DNA of 64,000 bases from Vibrio echinoideorum (GTDB lineage: Bacteria; Pseudomonadota; Gammaproteobacteria; Enterobacterales; Vibrionaceae): the NCBI RefSeq assembly GCF_024347455.1, contig NZ_AP025483.1, positions 1,054,001 through 1,118,000 on the forward strand, in the 5' to 3' direction. The translations under genes were made by a program, and so were the position numbers. This document shows, piece after piece, positions 38,277 through 48,782 of this stretch. The notes under the pieces are model-generated. The model saw nothing but the letters and a program-made list of their open reading frames with translations, searched no databases and was not told the origin of the DNA. How positions within the stretch are numbered: position 1 is the stretch's first letter; every line of letters starts with the position of its first letter.

Positions 38277-38756
38277 TTAACCTGAGAACTCTTCCGAATC
38301 TGGACGGTTAGTAAATTGCACACCATTTAGAAAGTCGCACAATAGTTGGTCTTCGCACACTTTATAGTTTTTGTTCTCTGGTTTGCGGAAGTAAGCACCA
38401 ATTTCGTACTTACTTAGGCTTACACCAACGACTTCTAATACGTCTAGTACATCTTCTGCTTTCATGTTTAACGCAATACGTAGCTTCATGAAAATCATGT
38501 TGTTGGTCAGAGCAACTTCAGGTTTAGGCTGAACACCTTCTTTTTTGCCACGCTTAAGGTTGATGAAACCATTTAGGAATACCGCTAACTCTTTATCTTT
38601 CATTGTAGAGCATGACTTGTCGTTGTCGTCTTTTAGCCAGTTAATCACTTGGTCATGAGCAATGGTCACGTCAGCTTGCTCGATAGCTTTAATGATCTGT
38701 GCATTTTTAAGGTTTAGTGCGTGTTGAATACGACGCAAGATTTCGTTGTTAGTCAC
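38277..38756 (-). CDS. DUF1456 family protein (YehS-like)
   Basis: 159 residues with two tandem copies of the DUF1456 unit (about 4-67 and 87-150): TNNEILRRIQHALNLKNAQI and TNNMIFMKLRIALNMKAEDV align, and both end in a CxxxL...FLNG segment. E. coli YehS is the relative. Function unknown. It lies alone between fadR and metG. Confidence 0.9.
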   Translation of the reverse strand: MTNNEILRRIQHALNLKNAQIIKAIEQADVTIAHDQVINWLKDDNDKSCSTMKDKELAVFLNGFINLKRGKKEGVQPKPEVALTNNMIFMKLRIALNMKAEDVLDVLEVVGVSLSKYEIGAYFRKPENKNYKVCEDQLLCDFLNGVQFTNRPDSEEFSG

Positions 38757-38889
38757 TGGGGATTCCTAAAAAGGGTTTGTAGAGTAAAGAGGTGTTGGTT
38801 TTAGCCTGTTATCATCGACAAGCCAATTTCCACTCTACATAGCATAGTTGACGGCGACTCTAACAGAGAACGCATTTTTTCGGTAGATA

Positions 38890-38943
38890 TAAAAAATCCC
38901 TAATGCTTATTAACTCTTTTAAGTTAAAAGTGCATCAGGGATT
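38890..38943 (-). terminator. Terminator after metG
   Basis: On the minus strand AAATCCCT-GATGC pairs with GCAT-TAGGGATTT across a long inner AT-rich stem-loop, followed by TTTT. It is 38 bp past the metG stop. Confidence 0.7.
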
Positions 38944-38980
38944 TCATTATGAATGTTGTGTTACCTGACTAAGGTCAGAA

Positions 38981-41056
38981 TTACATTACACGCATACCAG
39001 GTTGAGCACCTTCGTGTGGCTCAAGAATCCATAGGTCACTGCCACCAGGGCCTGCCGCTAGGATCATGCCTTCAGACATACCAAACTTCATCTTACGAGG
39101 TTTTAGGTTCGCTACCATTACCGTTAGTTTGCCTTCTAGCTCTTCAGGTTTGTAAGCTGATTTAATGCCAGAGAACACTTGGCGAGTTTCACCACCGATG
39201 TCCAGTTGGAACTTCAGCAGTTTGTTCGCTTTTGGTACTTCTTCACAAGAGATGATACGAGCAATGCGCATATCTACCGCTGCAAATGCATCGAATTCAA
39301 TCTCTTCTGCAACTGGCTCTTTGTCTAGCTCAGTTTGGCTTGCTTGTTCTTTTTCAGCTTCCGCTTTTTCTTTCGCTGCTGCTTCAACGGCTGCGTCTTC
39401 TTTAGAAGATTCGATCATTGCTTCCACTTTCTTAGGATCAATACGGCTAAATAGCGCTTTGAACTTAGTGATTTCGTGATCAGTTAGTGGCGTTGCAATG
39501 CCTTCCCACGTTAGCTCTTCGTTTAGGAAAGCTTCAGTGCGAGCCGCAAGCTCTGGCATTACAGGTTTCAGATAAGCCATTAGTACGCGGAATAGGTTGA
39601 TACCAACAGAAGAGACTTCTTGAAGCTCTTTCTCTTTGCCTTCTTCTTTCGCAAGAACCCAAGGTGCTTTCTCGTCGATGTATTGGTTTGCTTTGTCAGC
39701 AAGTGCCGTTACTTCACGAATAGCACGGCTAAACTCGCGAGTTTCGTACAGTTGACCGATACGCTCAGCTGCTGCTACGAATTCGTTGTAAAGCTCTGGT
39801 TCTGCAAATTCAGCAGAAAGCTTGCCTTCAAAACGCTTGGTGATGAAGCCTGCGTTACGAGAAGCTAGGTTAACAATCTTGTTTACTACGTCAGCGTTTA
39901 CACGTTGAGTGAAGTCTTCAAGGTTAAGATCTAAGTCATCAATACGGCTGTTTAGTTTCGCAGCGTAGTAGTAGCGTAGACACTCAGGGTCTAGGTGGTT
40001 TAAGTACGTGCTTGCTTTGATAAATGTGCCTTTCGACTTAGACATCTTCGCACCGTTCACCGTTACGTAGCCGTGTACGAATACGTTGTTTGGCTTACGG
40101 AAACCAGCGCCTTCTAGCATTGCAGGCCAGAATAGGCTGTGGAAGTAAACGATGTCTTTACCGATGAAGTGGTAAAGCTCAGTTGTGCTGTCTTTCTTCC
40201 AGTATTCGTCAAAGTTTAGATCGTCACGCTTGTCACATAGGTTCTTGAAAGAAGCCATGTAGCCAACAGGAGCGTCTAGCCATACGTAGAAGAATTTGTT
40301 TTTCTCACCAGGGATCTCGAAGCCGAAGTAAGGTGCATCGCGTGATATATCCCACTGTTGCAGGCCAGACTCGAACCATTCCTGCATTTTATTTGCAGTT
40401 TCATTTTGTAGAGAGCCTGAACGAGTCCACTCTTTCAACATGCTTTCGAACTGAGGCAGGTCAAAGAAGAAGTGCTCAGAGTCTTTCATTACTGGAGTTG
40501 CGCCAGATACTGCTGATTTCGGATTAATCAGTTCAGTTGGGCTGTATGTCTCACCACAGTTATCACAGTTATCACCGTATTGGTCTTCTGACTTACACTT
40601 AGGGCAAGTACCTTTTACAAAACGATCTGGTAGGAACATTTCTTTCTCAGGATCGAAAAGCTGAGAAATAGTACGGCTAGAGATAAAACCGTTCTTTTTA
40701 AGTTCAAGGTAGATATGAGAAGCCAGTTCACGGTTCTCTTCACTGTGTGTGCTGTGGTAGTTATCAAAGCTAATATCGAAGCCAGCGAAGTCTTTTTGGT
40801 GCTCTTCACTTACTGCAGCGATCATCTCTTCTGGTGTAATACCCATCTGTTGTGCTTTAAGCATTATTGGTGTGCCATGAGCATCGTCAGCACAGATGAA
40901 GTTTACAGTGTTGCCACGCAGGCGTTGGTAACGAACCCAGATGTCGGCTTGGATGTGCTCAAGCATGTGACCTAGGTGAATCGAACCGTTAGCGTACGGA
41001 AGGGCACAAGTAACCAGTAGTTTCCTTGGATCAAGAGTTCTTGGATCGTTTGCCAT
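38981..41056 (-). CDS. metG: Methionyl-tRNA synthetase
   Basis: 691 residues. Class I synthetase: HLGH (HIGH variant) near residue 22, KMSKS in [10 protein letters not shown], and a zinc knuckle CPKC...CDNCG. A linker rich in E/A/K joins a C-terminal tRNA-binding dimerisation domain (about 585-691, [14 protein letters not shown]). Charges tRNA-Met. Divergent from apbC, as in E. coli. Confidence 0.98.
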   Translation of the reverse strand: MANDPRTLDPRKLLVTCALPYANGSIHLGHMLEHIQADIWVRYQRLRGNTVNFICADDAHGTPIMLKAQQMGITPEEMIAAVSEEHQKDFAGFDISFDNYHSTHSEENRELASHIYLELKKNGFISSRTISQLFDPEKEMFLPDRFVKGTCPKCKSEDQYGDNCDNCGETYSPTELINPKSAVSGATPVMKDSEHFFFDLPQFESMLKEWTRSGSLQNETANKMQEWFESGLQQWDISRDAPYFGFEIPGEKNKFFYVWLDAPVGYMASFKNLCDKRDDLNFDEYWKKDSTTELYHFIGKDIVYFHSLFWPAMLEGAGFRKPNNVFVHGYVTVNGAKMSKSKGTFIKASTYLNHLDPECLRYYYAAKLNSRIDDLDLNLEDFTQRVNADVVNKIVNLASRNAGFITKRFEGKLSAEFAEPELYNEFVAAAERIGQLYETREFSRAIREVTALADKANQYIDEKAPWVLAKEEGKEKELQEVSSVGINLFRVLMAYLKPVMPELAARTEAFLNEELTWEGIATPLTDHEITKFKALFSRIDPKKVEAMIESSKEDAAVEAAAKEKAEAEKEQASQTELDKEPVAEEIEFDAFAAVDMRIARIISCEEVPKANKLLKFQLDIGGETRQVFSGIKSAYKPEELEGKLTVMVANLKPRKMKFGMSEGMILAAGPGGSDLWILEPHEGAQPGMRVM

Positions 41057-41212
41057 ACTTAATATTCGCTTTTATTGATAGGTATAAATTTGATGGGTAA
41101 TACTACTTTATAACGTGTGTCACGCCAAGGTATCAGACACAGGATTCCCTTAGTTTTTTAGGGGTTCAGTCTTTCTCTCGCTGGTGATAGCATAAATAAA
41201 AAAGGAGCCGCA

Positions 41213-42289
41213 ATGCGTAACTTTACTTCAAAGCAAGATTTCTGTTCATGGTTGAATGAGTTCGAGTCACCAATCCTCATACCAGAGTGGGCGCTACACC
41301 AAAATATTGTATCGGTTGATCCGCGTGGATCATTTGTTATTACCTTGCCTTTTGCTGCCAATCAGCTCGCGGTCGAACTGGAACAGTGGATCCACTCTCA
41401 AATTGAACAGCAACTGGTGAGTGCTTTCCAATTTGAAGTAAATGTGAAGCCGTCGGCGTTAGAAACCACGGTTGCTACCCCATTGAAAGGCGTGAAAAAT
41501 ATTATTGCAGTAACGTCTGCAAAGGGCGGGGTGGGTAAATCCACAACATCTGTAAATCTTGCTCTGGCTTTATCTAAGTCTGGCTCAAAAGTCGGATTAT
41601 TAGATGCAGATATCTACGGCCCATCTGTGCCTATGATGCTTGGTCAGCTAGACGCAAAACCCGAAGTGCAAAATAACAAATGGATGATGCCAATTGAGGC
41701 GCACGGTATTTTTACTCATTCTATCGGCTATCTTGTGTCGAAAGATGATGCTGCCATTTGGCGTGGTCCAATGGCGGCTAAGGCTCTGGGTCAGTTAGTT
41801 AACGAAACAGTATGGCCTGAGTTAGATTATCTTGTCATCGACATGCCACCGGGTACCGGTGATATTCAACTAACCTTGTCACAACAGATCCCAGTGACGG
41901 GTGCAATAGTGGTGACTACTCCTCAAGATCTAGCATTAGCAGATGCGCGTAAAGGCGTTGCGATGTTTGATAAAGTGAGTGTGCCTGTGGCGGGTTTAGT
42001 CGAAAACATGAGTTACCATATTTGTAGCCACTGTGGTGAGAAAGAGCATATCTTTGGCGCTGGTGGCGCAGAGGCTATGTCAGAAGAGTTTTTCCTTGAT
42101 ATTTTGGCGCAAATTCCCCTTCATATTGATGTACGTAAAGACATCGATGCAGGTTGCCCGACGGTAATACGCCGTCCAGATAGCGAACACACGCGTCATT
42201 ATCTAGAACTTGCTGAAAATGTCGCTGCAAAAATGTTCTGGACGGGAAAAGCGAGACCGGAAGCGATTAACTTTTCGATGGTTGAATAG
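41213..42289 (+). CDS. apbC: Iron-sulfur cluster carrier ATPase ApbC/Mrp
   Basis: 358 residues. An N-terminal domain of about 95 residues precedes a Mrp/NBP35 ATPase domain with deviant Walker A SAKGGVGKST and the cluster-binding CSHC. It transfers Fe-S clusters to apoproteins in the cytosol. A clear AGGAG ribosome site lies 5 bases before the ATG. Divergent from metG. Confidence 0.95.
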   Translation: MRNFTSKQDFCSWLNEFESPILIPEWALHQNIVSVDPRGSFVITLPFAANQLAVELEQWIHSQIEQQLVSAFQFEVNVKPSALETTVATPLKGVKNIIAVTSAKGGVGKSTTSVNLALALSKSGSKVGLLDADIYGPSVPMMLGQLDAKPEVQNNKWMMPIEAHGIFTHSIGYLVSKDDAAIWRGPMAAKALGQLVNETVWPELDYLVIDMPPGTGDIQLTLSQQIPVTGAIVVTTPQDLALADARKGVAMFDKVSVPVAGLVENMSYHICSHCGEKEHIFGAGGAEAMSEEFFLDILAQIPLHIDVRKDIDAGCPTVIRRPDSEHTRHYLELAENVAAKMFWTGKARPEAINFSMVE

Positions 42290-42589
42290 CGCGAGCCTAT
42301 CTCAGAGTCGTACAAATAATGCTTCGGCCGTGATGATCGCTGACGTTATTTGGAAAATAGCGGTCTGAGCTAGCTAAAAAGCTTTTGGATTTGGGTTAAT
42401 CACCATTGGGGTTGTGCAAATAGTTGTAGGGAAGTTATTTGAAAGCAAACGATTGTATTCATTAAATGCATTGATATCATCAATTTGACTGCAATTAGCT
42501 AGAATGGCGACTAGAATCTATGTTGTTTAGCCCCTATAATCAGGCGGTTTATCTCTTCCCACCACCAAACCATATCGGGTGCAAAATTA
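42290..42589. other. Gap between apbC and udk
   Basis: 300 bp in which I see no gene, terminator or recognised operator; the udk promoter is presumably near its right end. Confidence 0.4.
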
Positions 42590-43231
42590 ATGTCTGATAA
42601 TAATCAATGTGTCATCGTAGGTATCGCTGGCGCTTCAGCTTCAGGAAAAAGTCTGATTGCTAGTACAATTTATAATGAATTGCGCGAAAAAGTAGGCGAC
42701 CATCAAATTGGTGTTATCACGGAAGATTGCTATTACAGCGACCAAAGCCACTTGAGTATGGAAGAGCGTGTTAAAACTAACTACGATCACCCAAATGCAC
42801 TAGATCATGATCTTTTATGTGAACATCTACAGCAGCTAATGAGTGGTAACGCAGTAGAAGTTCCTGAATACAGCTACACCGAACACACACGTACATCTGA
42901 AGCGACTACACTTACTCCTAAGAAAGTGATCATTTTAGAAGGTATTCTGCTATTAACAGACCCACGTCTACGTAGCCTAATGCACGCAAGTGTGTTTATG
43001 GATACACCGCTAGACATTTGTCTATTACGCCGTGTTAAGCGAGACGTAGAAGAGCGTGGTCGTACAATGGACACTGTACTCAAGCAATATCAAGAAACAG
43101 TACGCCCAATGTTCATGCAGTTTATCGAGCCTTCAAAACAACATGCAGACATCATCGTTCCTCGTGGTGGTAAAAACCGTATTGCGATTGATGTGCTAAA
43201 AGCGCACATTGCGAAGTTGTTGAAGTCTTAA
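42590..43231 (+). CDS. udk: Uridine kinase
   Basis: 213 residues, identical in length to E. coli Udk. P-loop GASASGKS, then [17 protein letters not shown] and [11 protein letters not shown], the family's substrate-binding stretches. It phosphorylates uridine and cytidine with GTP or ATP in pyrimidine salvage. A moderate terminator follows. Confidence 0.96.
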   Translation: MSDNNQCVIVGIAGASASGKSLIASTIYNELREKVGDHQIGVITEDCYYSDQSHLSMEERVKTNYDHPNALDHDLLCEHLQQLMSGNAVEVPEYSYTEHTRTSEATTLTPKKVIILEGILLLTDPRLRSLMHASVFMDTPLDICLLRRVKRDVEERGRTMDTVLKQYQETVRPMFMQFIEPSKQHADIIVPRGGKNRIAIDVLKAHIAKLLKS

Positions 43232-43283
43232 TCGAATAAAATTTTGCTTAAGTGACTCACTTAGCTTTATTTTTTACCGAATC

Positions 43284-43310
43284 AGTGGCACTTTTATAGT
43301 GCCACTTTCT
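43284..43310 (+). terminator. Terminator of udk
   Basis: A 9-bp stem AGTGGCACT/AGTGCCACT with loop TTTAT, followed by TTCTTTT. Confidence 0.75.
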
Positions 43311-43331
43311 TTTGGAATCTAAGCAAGGAAT

Positions 43332-45464
43332 ATGCGGATGAAGAAACTACTCATTTTCATAGCTGTACCAGTATTTGTTGTTATTGCAGCAATTCTGGCA
43401 CTAGTGCTGTTAGTGAATCCCAACCAATTTAAGCCATTAATTGTCGAACAAGCCCAAAAACACACAGGCCTAGAGCTCGTGATCGAGGGTGATATCAGCT
43501 GGCAATTTTTCCCATCTATTGGCTTTGCACTTGGTCAAACTGAATTACGTAACCCCGAAGGATTTACCCAACCGAACCTATTTAAGGTCGATAACGTTGG
43601 TGTCGATGTTTCTGTTACTCCGCTATTTAGTAACCAATTGGAGATCGGCAACGTTACTCTGGATGGTGCCGAATTTTATTTAGAAACGCTTAAAGATGGT
43701 CGTAAGAATATTGATGCGTTAACACAAGCCTCAACGCCTCAAGAGTCTGAGCCTGCCCCAGATACCAGCTCTGAATCAGCGCCTGCTCCTGAAGATCAAA
43801 GCACTGCAGAAGCATCAGGTTGGACGATAAACCTTGCAGGCGTCACTGTCTCAAACGCACTGTTTGAAATGGATGACAAGCAAGCGGGTTCCTTCACCAA
43901 GTTATACGATGTGTCTTTGAATCTTTCTGAGTTTGCCGTTGATACATGGACAACAGCAACCTTTGCAGCCTCTGGCGAAAACAATCAACAGAAGTTCTCT
44001 GCAGAAGGTAGTGCTGAGTTTAAATTAGCGGAAGGTTTCGTTAGTTACGCCCTGCGCAATATTGACCTTAATGCCAAGTTCAATGATCCAGCAACGTCAA
44101 TTGAGTCGGCGAAGATTGGCTTGAATACGTTTGAGTTCGATAAGGTTAACCAACTAACTTACGCTGTGATTGGTAATGCTGCTGGTCTTGATCTTGATCT
44201 TAAAGGTGGCGGTGAGCTAACGGTTGATAGTGCGATTTCAAAAGTAACACTGAACAAGCTAACGTTAGACTCAACATTCAAAGGCGATACGCTTCCTCAG
44301 TCACCAATGAAAGTAGATATGCTGTCTGATTTAAGCTTTGATCTAAACAAGAACCACTTGAGTTTTGTGTTAGAGAAGTTGCAGGCTAATGCTATTGCGT
44401 TAGACGGTAAAGCTGATGTGACTTTATCTGAAATACCAAAAGTTCGTTTCTCTCTCCATAGCCCTAATATCGATTTAGATGAGTTCTTAGGTTTAAGCAA
44501 AACAACTGAGACGGCGAGCACTGCGCCTTCAGACTCTGCTGGTGGCTCAACCTCAAGTGCTGGTAACTCCGCTCCTGCGAAAGAAGTGGAACCTGACCTT
44601 TCGGCACTGAAAACGCTAGATGTCAAAGGTGACATCACGATTGATAAGTTCAAGGCGAGCAATGCGAAAATGCAGAACGTTAAAACAGCATTCTCGGTTA
44701 ACCGTGGTATTGCTGAATTAACGTCGTTCACATCGAACCTTTATGATGGCTCTATTTCGGCGACAGCACGATTAGATGCCCGTAAAACACCAGCGACTTA
44801 CACGGCTAAGAAGAAGATCAAGGGCGTGAAGGTTCAACCATTATTGGTTGATGTCGCTGATAACGATATGCTTGAAGGTACCGGTAATATTGATGTTAAC
44901 GTTAAAGGTAAGAGCTTAACGCCAACAGGCATCAAGAAAAACCTAGTCGGTACTATTGTGATTAACTTTGAAGATGGTGCAGTTAATGGTATCAACGTTG
45001 CTCAACTGATTCGAGAAAACTACGCTAAGATCAAAGGCGAAAAAGTCGAAAGTAAAAATGAGGCTCAAAAAACTGATTTCAGTGCAATGAAAGCGACACT
45101 GAAAGTAGATAAAGGTTGGGTTTCAACTAATGACTTAACAGCACAGTCACCATTGCTACGCGTGACAGGTCAAGGTAAAGCAAACTTCATCAACGAAACG
45201 GTCGACTTCCTTGTGAGAACATCCGTGGTTGGTTCGCTAGAAGGTCAGGGTGGTAAAAACATTGATGACCTGAAAGATGTGACTATCCCAATCAAAATCA
45301 CTGGCCAGTGGGCTGATCCGAAATTTGCCCTTGTTTTTGATGATGTGTTGAAACAGAAAGCGCAGAAAGAGATTGACCGTGGTGTGAATAAGCTAACGGA
45401 TAAGATCAAAGACGAGAAGACTAAAGAAGCGGTTGATGGTTTGTTGAAAGGTTTCTTTAATTAA
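43332..45464 (+). CDS. asmA: AsmA family protein
   Basis: 710 residues, longer than E. coli AsmA (617). N-terminal signal anchor (about 5-27) followed by a large periplasmic region. The LVLLVNPNQFKPLIVEQAQKHTG opening and the C-terminal FRTSVVGSLEGQGG-like text are typical. Two Pro/Ala/Ser/Glu-rich spacers (about 135-158 and 395-415) lie between beta-rich repeats. AsmA-like proteins are thought to bridge the membranes for phospholipid transport; the specific role here is inference. Confidence 0.92.
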   Translation: MRMKKLLIFIAVPVFVVIAAILALVLLVNPNQFKPLIVEQAQKHTGLELVIEGDISWQFFPSIGFALGQTELRNPEGFTQPNLFKVDNVGVDVSVTPLFSNQLEIGNVTLDGAEFYLETLKDGRKNIDALTQASTPQESEPAPDTSSESAPAPEDQSTAEASGWTINLAGVTVSNALFEMDDKQAGSFTKLYDVSLNLSEFAVDTWTTATFAASGENNQQKFSAEGSAEFKLAEGFVSYALRNIDLNAKFNDPATSIESAKIGLNTFEFDKVNQLTYAVIGNAAGLDLDLKGGGELTVDSAISKVTLNKLTLDSTFKGDTLPQSPMKVDMLSDLSFDLNKNHLSFVLEKLQANAIALDGKADVTLSEIPKVRFSLHSPNIDLDEFLGLSKTTETASTAPSDSAGGSTSSAGNSAPAKEVEPDLSALKTLDVKGDITIDKFKASNAKMQNVKTAFSVNRGIAELTSFTSNLYDGSISATARLDARKTPATYTAKKKIKGVKVQPLLVDVADNDMLEGTGNIDVNVKGKSLTPTGIKKNLVGTIVINFEDGAVNGINVAQLIRENYAKIKGEKVESKNEAQKTDFSAMKATLKVDKGWVSTNDLTAQSPLLRVTGQGKANFINETVDFLVRTSVVGSLEGQGGKNIDDLKDVTIPIKITGQWADPKFALVFDDVLKQKAQKEIDRGVNKLTDKIKDEKTKEAVDGLLKGFFN

Positions 45465-45511
45465 TTTTCTTTAAGCAATCGTCTTTAACTAATCTATGTT
45501 AATAGTATATA

Positions 45512-45547
45512 AAAAGCGCCATTCCTGTTGTAGGAATGGCGCTTTTG
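45512..45547. terminator. Terminator after asmA
   Basis: AAAAGCGCCATTCCT pairs with AGGAATGGCGCTTTT around GTTGT: a 15-bp stem that can work in both directions, between asmA and the convergent cobO. Confidence 0.9.
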
Positions 45548-45570
45548 TTTGGGCGCTGATAATAATCAAG

Positions 45571-45681
45571 AGAGATTCCCTATGATGCTCGTGCCTCGTT
45601 CTAGGGAATGACAAGCTTAGACTGATAACTTTCTAGCGTCGTCATTTTAGATAGGGGAGAGTTACTGAGTCGGGAACCTCT
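45571..45681. repeat. Imperfect palindromic intergenic repeat, copy 1
   Basis: Left half AGAGATTCCCTA (45571) to TCTAGGGAATGAC (ends 45612) is itself a dyad. The right half (about 45638-45681, GTCGTCATT ... GGGAACCTCT) is a diverged inverted copy. The whole 111 bp is an imperfect palindrome. A second copy of the family is at 53724-53859. Confidence 0.75.
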
Positions 45682-45693
45682 AGTTAAAGAAGA

Positions 45694-46299
45694 TTACCAG
45701 TCGACACCTTGCAGCGCTTTTACACCAGATTCAAAAGCGTGTTTCACATTTCGAACTTCAGATACGGTATCTGCCATCTCAGTTAAAGTTCGGTGTGCGC
45801 CGCGGCCTGTAATGATTACAGACTGCATCTTTGGACGATTATTCAGTGCTTCTACCACTTCATCTAACTCGATATAACCGTAGCTCACCATGTAAGTCAG
45901 TTCATCAAATAGAATTACATCAATTGACTCATCCGCTAGCATGCGCTGGCATTCTTTCCAAATACGTTGTGCGGCTTCAATATCTTTTGTTTTATCTTGG
46001 GTTTCCCATGTAAAACCAGTTCCCATGACTTGGAATTCTACATCTAGTTTTTGAAGAACGTTCTTTTCACCGTTATCCCAAGTCCCTTTAACAAATTGAG
46101 CAACGGCACATTTTTTACCATGACCGACGGCTCGAGTGATGGTGCCAAAACCGGATGTTGATTTACCTTTACCATTGCCAGTGATAACCAACAATAGGCC
46201 TTTCACTTCTTGCGCTGCTGCGACACGTGCATCGACTTGTTCTTTTACTTTCTGTTGTCTTGCTTTGTGGCGTTGTTCTTTGTTGTCTTCGGTCGACAT
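45694..46299 (-). CDS. cobO: Cob(I)yrinic acid a,c-diamide adenosyltransferase
   Basis: 201 residues from ATG 46299, with AAGGA upstream; the frame is open to 46362 but that start lacks family support. P-loop GNGKGKST, then TRAVGHGKK and FDELTYMVSYGY, characteristic of the BtuR/CobO/CobA type. It adenosylates corrinoids for cobalamin synthesis or salvage. Divergent from the phosphatase gene with about 84 bp between starts. Confidence 0.95.
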   Translation of the reverse strand: MSTEDNKEQRHKARQQKVKEQVDARVAAAQEVKGLLLVITGNGKGKSTSGFGTITRAVGHGKKCAVAQFVKGTWDNGEKNVLQKLDVEFQVMGTGFTWETQDKTKDIEAAQRIWKECQRMLADESIDVILFDELTYMVSYGYIELDEVVEALNNRPKMQSVIITGRGAHRTLTEMADTVSEVRNVKHAFESGVKALQGVDW

Positions 46300-46383
46300 A
46301 ACAAATCCTTTTAAGTTGTGATTGCACCTATCATAGCCTAACTTAACGATAGCAAAAACCATCGGAAGAACAGGTGATTAAGG

Positions 46384-46833
46384 ATGAAAAAGATACTCGT
46401 TGTTTGTATGGGCAATATTTGTCGTTCACCCACAGGTGAAGCGGTGCTAAGAAAGAAAGCGCAGCAGTTAGATGTTGATGTGGTAGTCGATTCTGCCGGG
46501 ACAATTGGGTTCCATAAAGGCAATCCACCCGATTCACGCTCAAAGTCTGCAGGAGAGAAAAGAGGCTACAGTTTTAAGGGGATAACCTCTCGCAAAGTAG
46601 TCATGAATGACTTTGAAGAGTTTGACCTGATACTGGCAGCTGATAAGGCAAATTTAGACGATTTAATGAGCCAGTGTCCTACTCATCTCCAATACAAGCT
46701 TGTGCTATTTTTAAGCTTTGGAGAGTCACAATATCAAGAAATTCCCGATCCGTATTATGGTGAGGGAAATGGCTTTGAATTGGTGTTGGATTTAATCGAA
46801 GAGTCTAGCGAAGCTATCTTGAAGTTAATTTAG
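46384..46833 (+). CDS. Low-molecular-weight protein-tyrosine-phosphatase
   Basis: 149 residues. The signature CMGNICRSP (C8-X5-R14) starts right after the first strand, and the general-acid aspartate lies in IPDPYYG. These enzymes dephosphorylate tyrosine kinases, often in polysaccharide export (Wzb type); no capsule genes are adjacent, so the target is unknown. A heptamer array begins 15 bp after the stop. Confidence 0.93.
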   Translation: MKKILVVCMGNICRSPTGEAVLRKKAQQLDVDVVVDSAGTIGFHKGNPPDSRSKSAGEKRGYSFKGITSRKVVMNDFEEFDLILAADKANLDDLMSQCPTHLQYKLVLFLSFGESQYQEIPDPYYGEGNGFELVLDLIEESSEAILKLI

Positions 46834-46847
46834 CTCGGATACTCTTG

Positions 46848-46910
<63 letters not shown>

Positions 46911-46920
46911 GATAGACATA

Positions 46921-46947
46921 AAAAAGGCCGACATTTAATGTCGGCCT
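46921..46947 (-). terminator. Terminator of the SulP transporter gene
   Basis: AGGCCGACATT/AATGTCGGCCT stem with a very short loop, followed on the minus strand by TTTTT; 31 bp past the stop. Confidence 0.88.
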
Positions 46948-46977
46948 CTTCAATCTAGCTTAAAACAGTGACTAAGA

Positions 46978-48525
46978 TTACTTAGACATCACTTTGTAGA
47001 TTGGGTCTTCTGCAACGTTCGCTTCAACTAAACTACCGGCTTTGTGCAGCATAGCAACACAGTCTTTGCTTAGATGGCGAAGGTGAAGTGTCTTACCTAA
47101 TACCGCGTAACGGTCAGCGATAGTATCGATCGCTTCAATCGCTGAGTGGTCTGTAACGCGTGAGTTTGCGAAATCAACGATAACATCTTGTGGATCGTTG
47201 TATGCATCAAACAGCTCCAGGAAGTTAGCCGTTGAACCAAAGAAGATTGGACCGTTAACTTTGTACTCTTTTGAGCCTTCCGCGTTTACAGATGTATCTG
47301 CGTAGATGTGTTTGGCATGTTGCCATGCGAACATTAATGCAGAAGCAACTACACCAACACCCACGGCTACTGCAAGGTCAGTCAGTACTGTTACAACCGT
47401 AACAAGAACGATAACGAAGAAGTCTTGCTTAGGAACACGGCGAGCCAGTTTGAAGGTTGCCCATTCAAATGTACCGATAACAACCATGAACATTACACCC
47501 ACTAGCGCAGCTAGAGGAATCATCTCGATAAGTGCAGAGCCGAAAAGGATGAACATCAGTAGTGCTACTGCAGCAACGATACCAGAAAGACGACCACGAC
47601 CGCCTGAGTTTACGTTGATCATCGATTGACCGATCATCGCACAACCACCCATCGCGCCAAATACAGAACACGTTACGTTAGCCATACCTTGACCAACACA
47701 TTCACGGTTAGATTGACCACGAGTGTTCGTCATCTCATCAAGTACCGTTAGTGTTAGTAGAGATTCGATCAGGCCGATAGCCGCCAGAATAATTGCGTAT
47801 GGCAGGATGATTTGCAGTGTTTCGAATGAAAATGGAACTGCGGGAATCGAGAACGTTGGTAGAGAGCCCGCTAGTGTTGCGGCTTCATCACCAGACATCG
47901 TGCGCAAGAAATCGACAACCGTACGAGTTTCAAGATCAAGGCCAACAACCAAAGCCGTTACCGTCACAATAGCAACCAACGAAGATGGTACTGCTGTTGT
48001 GAGTTTAGGAAGGAAGTGGATGATACCCATTGTCAGTGCCACTAGGCCTAACATCAGTGTCATTTGACCGCTTGGTAACCAAGTTAATGCACCCGTTACA
48101 TCAGGCGCTTTAAATTGACCAAGCTGTGCTAAGAAGATAACGATCGCTAAGCCGTTCACGAAGCCAATCATTACTGGGTGCGGAACGATACGGATAAATT
48201 TACCCAGCTTGAACACACCCGCTGCAATTTGCAGAAGGCCGGCTAACATAACGGCCGCAAATAGGTATTGAACGCCATGGGTTGCTACTAGGCTTACCAT
48301 TACAACGGCCATTGCGCCAGTTGCACCAGAAATCATACCTGGACGACCGCCAAAGACAGAAGTGATTAAACCTACGATGAATGCTGCGTAAAGACCAACC
48401 ATTGGGTCAACGCCAGCAACAAAGGCGAATGCTACGGCTTCAGGTACCAGAGCTAAGGCTACTGTAAGACCTGAAAGCACATCATTCTTTACAGAGTGCT
48501 TTGAAAATTGTGGGAATTCGAACAT
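46978..48525 (-). CDS. SulP family inorganic anion transporter
   Basis: 515 residues. About 10-12 membrane segments (20-400) are followed by a cytoplasmic STAS domain (about 410-500, [18 protein letters not shown]). The first helix motif [24 protein letters not shown] is typical of bacterial SulP/BicA-like proteins. The substrate could be sulfate, bicarbonate or another anion; sequence alone does not settle it. No carbonic anhydrase is adjacent. Confidence 0.93.
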   Translation of the reverse strand: MFEFPQFSKHSVKNDVLSGLTVALALVPEAVAFAFVAGVDPMVGLYAAFIVGLITSVFGGRPGMISGATGAMAVVMVSLVATHGVQYLFAAVMLAGLLQIAAGVFKLGKFIRIVPHPVMIGFVNGLAIVIFLAQLGQFKAPDVTGALTWLPSGQMTLMLGLVALTMGIIHFLPKLTTAVPSSLVAIVTVTALVVGLDLETRTVVDFLRTMSGDEAATLAGSLPTFSIPAVPFSFETLQIILPYAIILAAIGLIESLLTLTVLDEMTNTRGQSNRECVGQGMANVTCSVFGAMGGCAMIGQSMINVNSGGRGRLSGIVAAVALLMFILFGSALIEMIPLAALVGVMFMVVIGTFEWATFKLARRVPKQDFFVIVLVTVVTVLTDLAVAVGVGVVASALMFAWQHAKHIYADTSVNAEGSKEYKVNGPIFFGSTANFLELFDAYNDPQDVIVDFANSRVTDHSAIEAIDTIADRYAVLGKTLHLRHLSKDCVAMLHKAGSLVEANVAEDPIYKVMSK

Positions 48526-48720
48526 GTTTGCTCAGCTATGCTTAAGATGGATTTACCGACACGGGTGTATTGCGTAGCCAAACGGTGATGGAAAAGAGCG
48601 GCAATAGCGGAGTGTCGAAAAGATAAGTGCGCGAATGCTACCCAAAAATGTGACTAAGTTCAAGGTTGAACCCCATTTTGAGTAATATATCTATTATAAA
48701 TTATCAGAAGAATAGATATA

Positions 48721-48752
48721 AAAAGGGCCACTTATAAAGAAGTGGCCCTTGG
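48721..48752 (-). terminator. Terminator of rne
   Basis: Stem AAGGGCCACTT/AAGTGGCCCTT with a 6-base loop; on the minus strand it is followed by TTTTT. It lies about 31 bp beyond the rne stop. Confidence 0.88.
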
Positions 48753-48782
48753 GGTTACCTACGGATTAATCCGAGAAACCGA

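Noticed and set aside
45571..45681. Possible integron attC site
   Set aside because: Ends do not carry the conserved attC core sites, the flanking genes are core genes, and no integrase is near.
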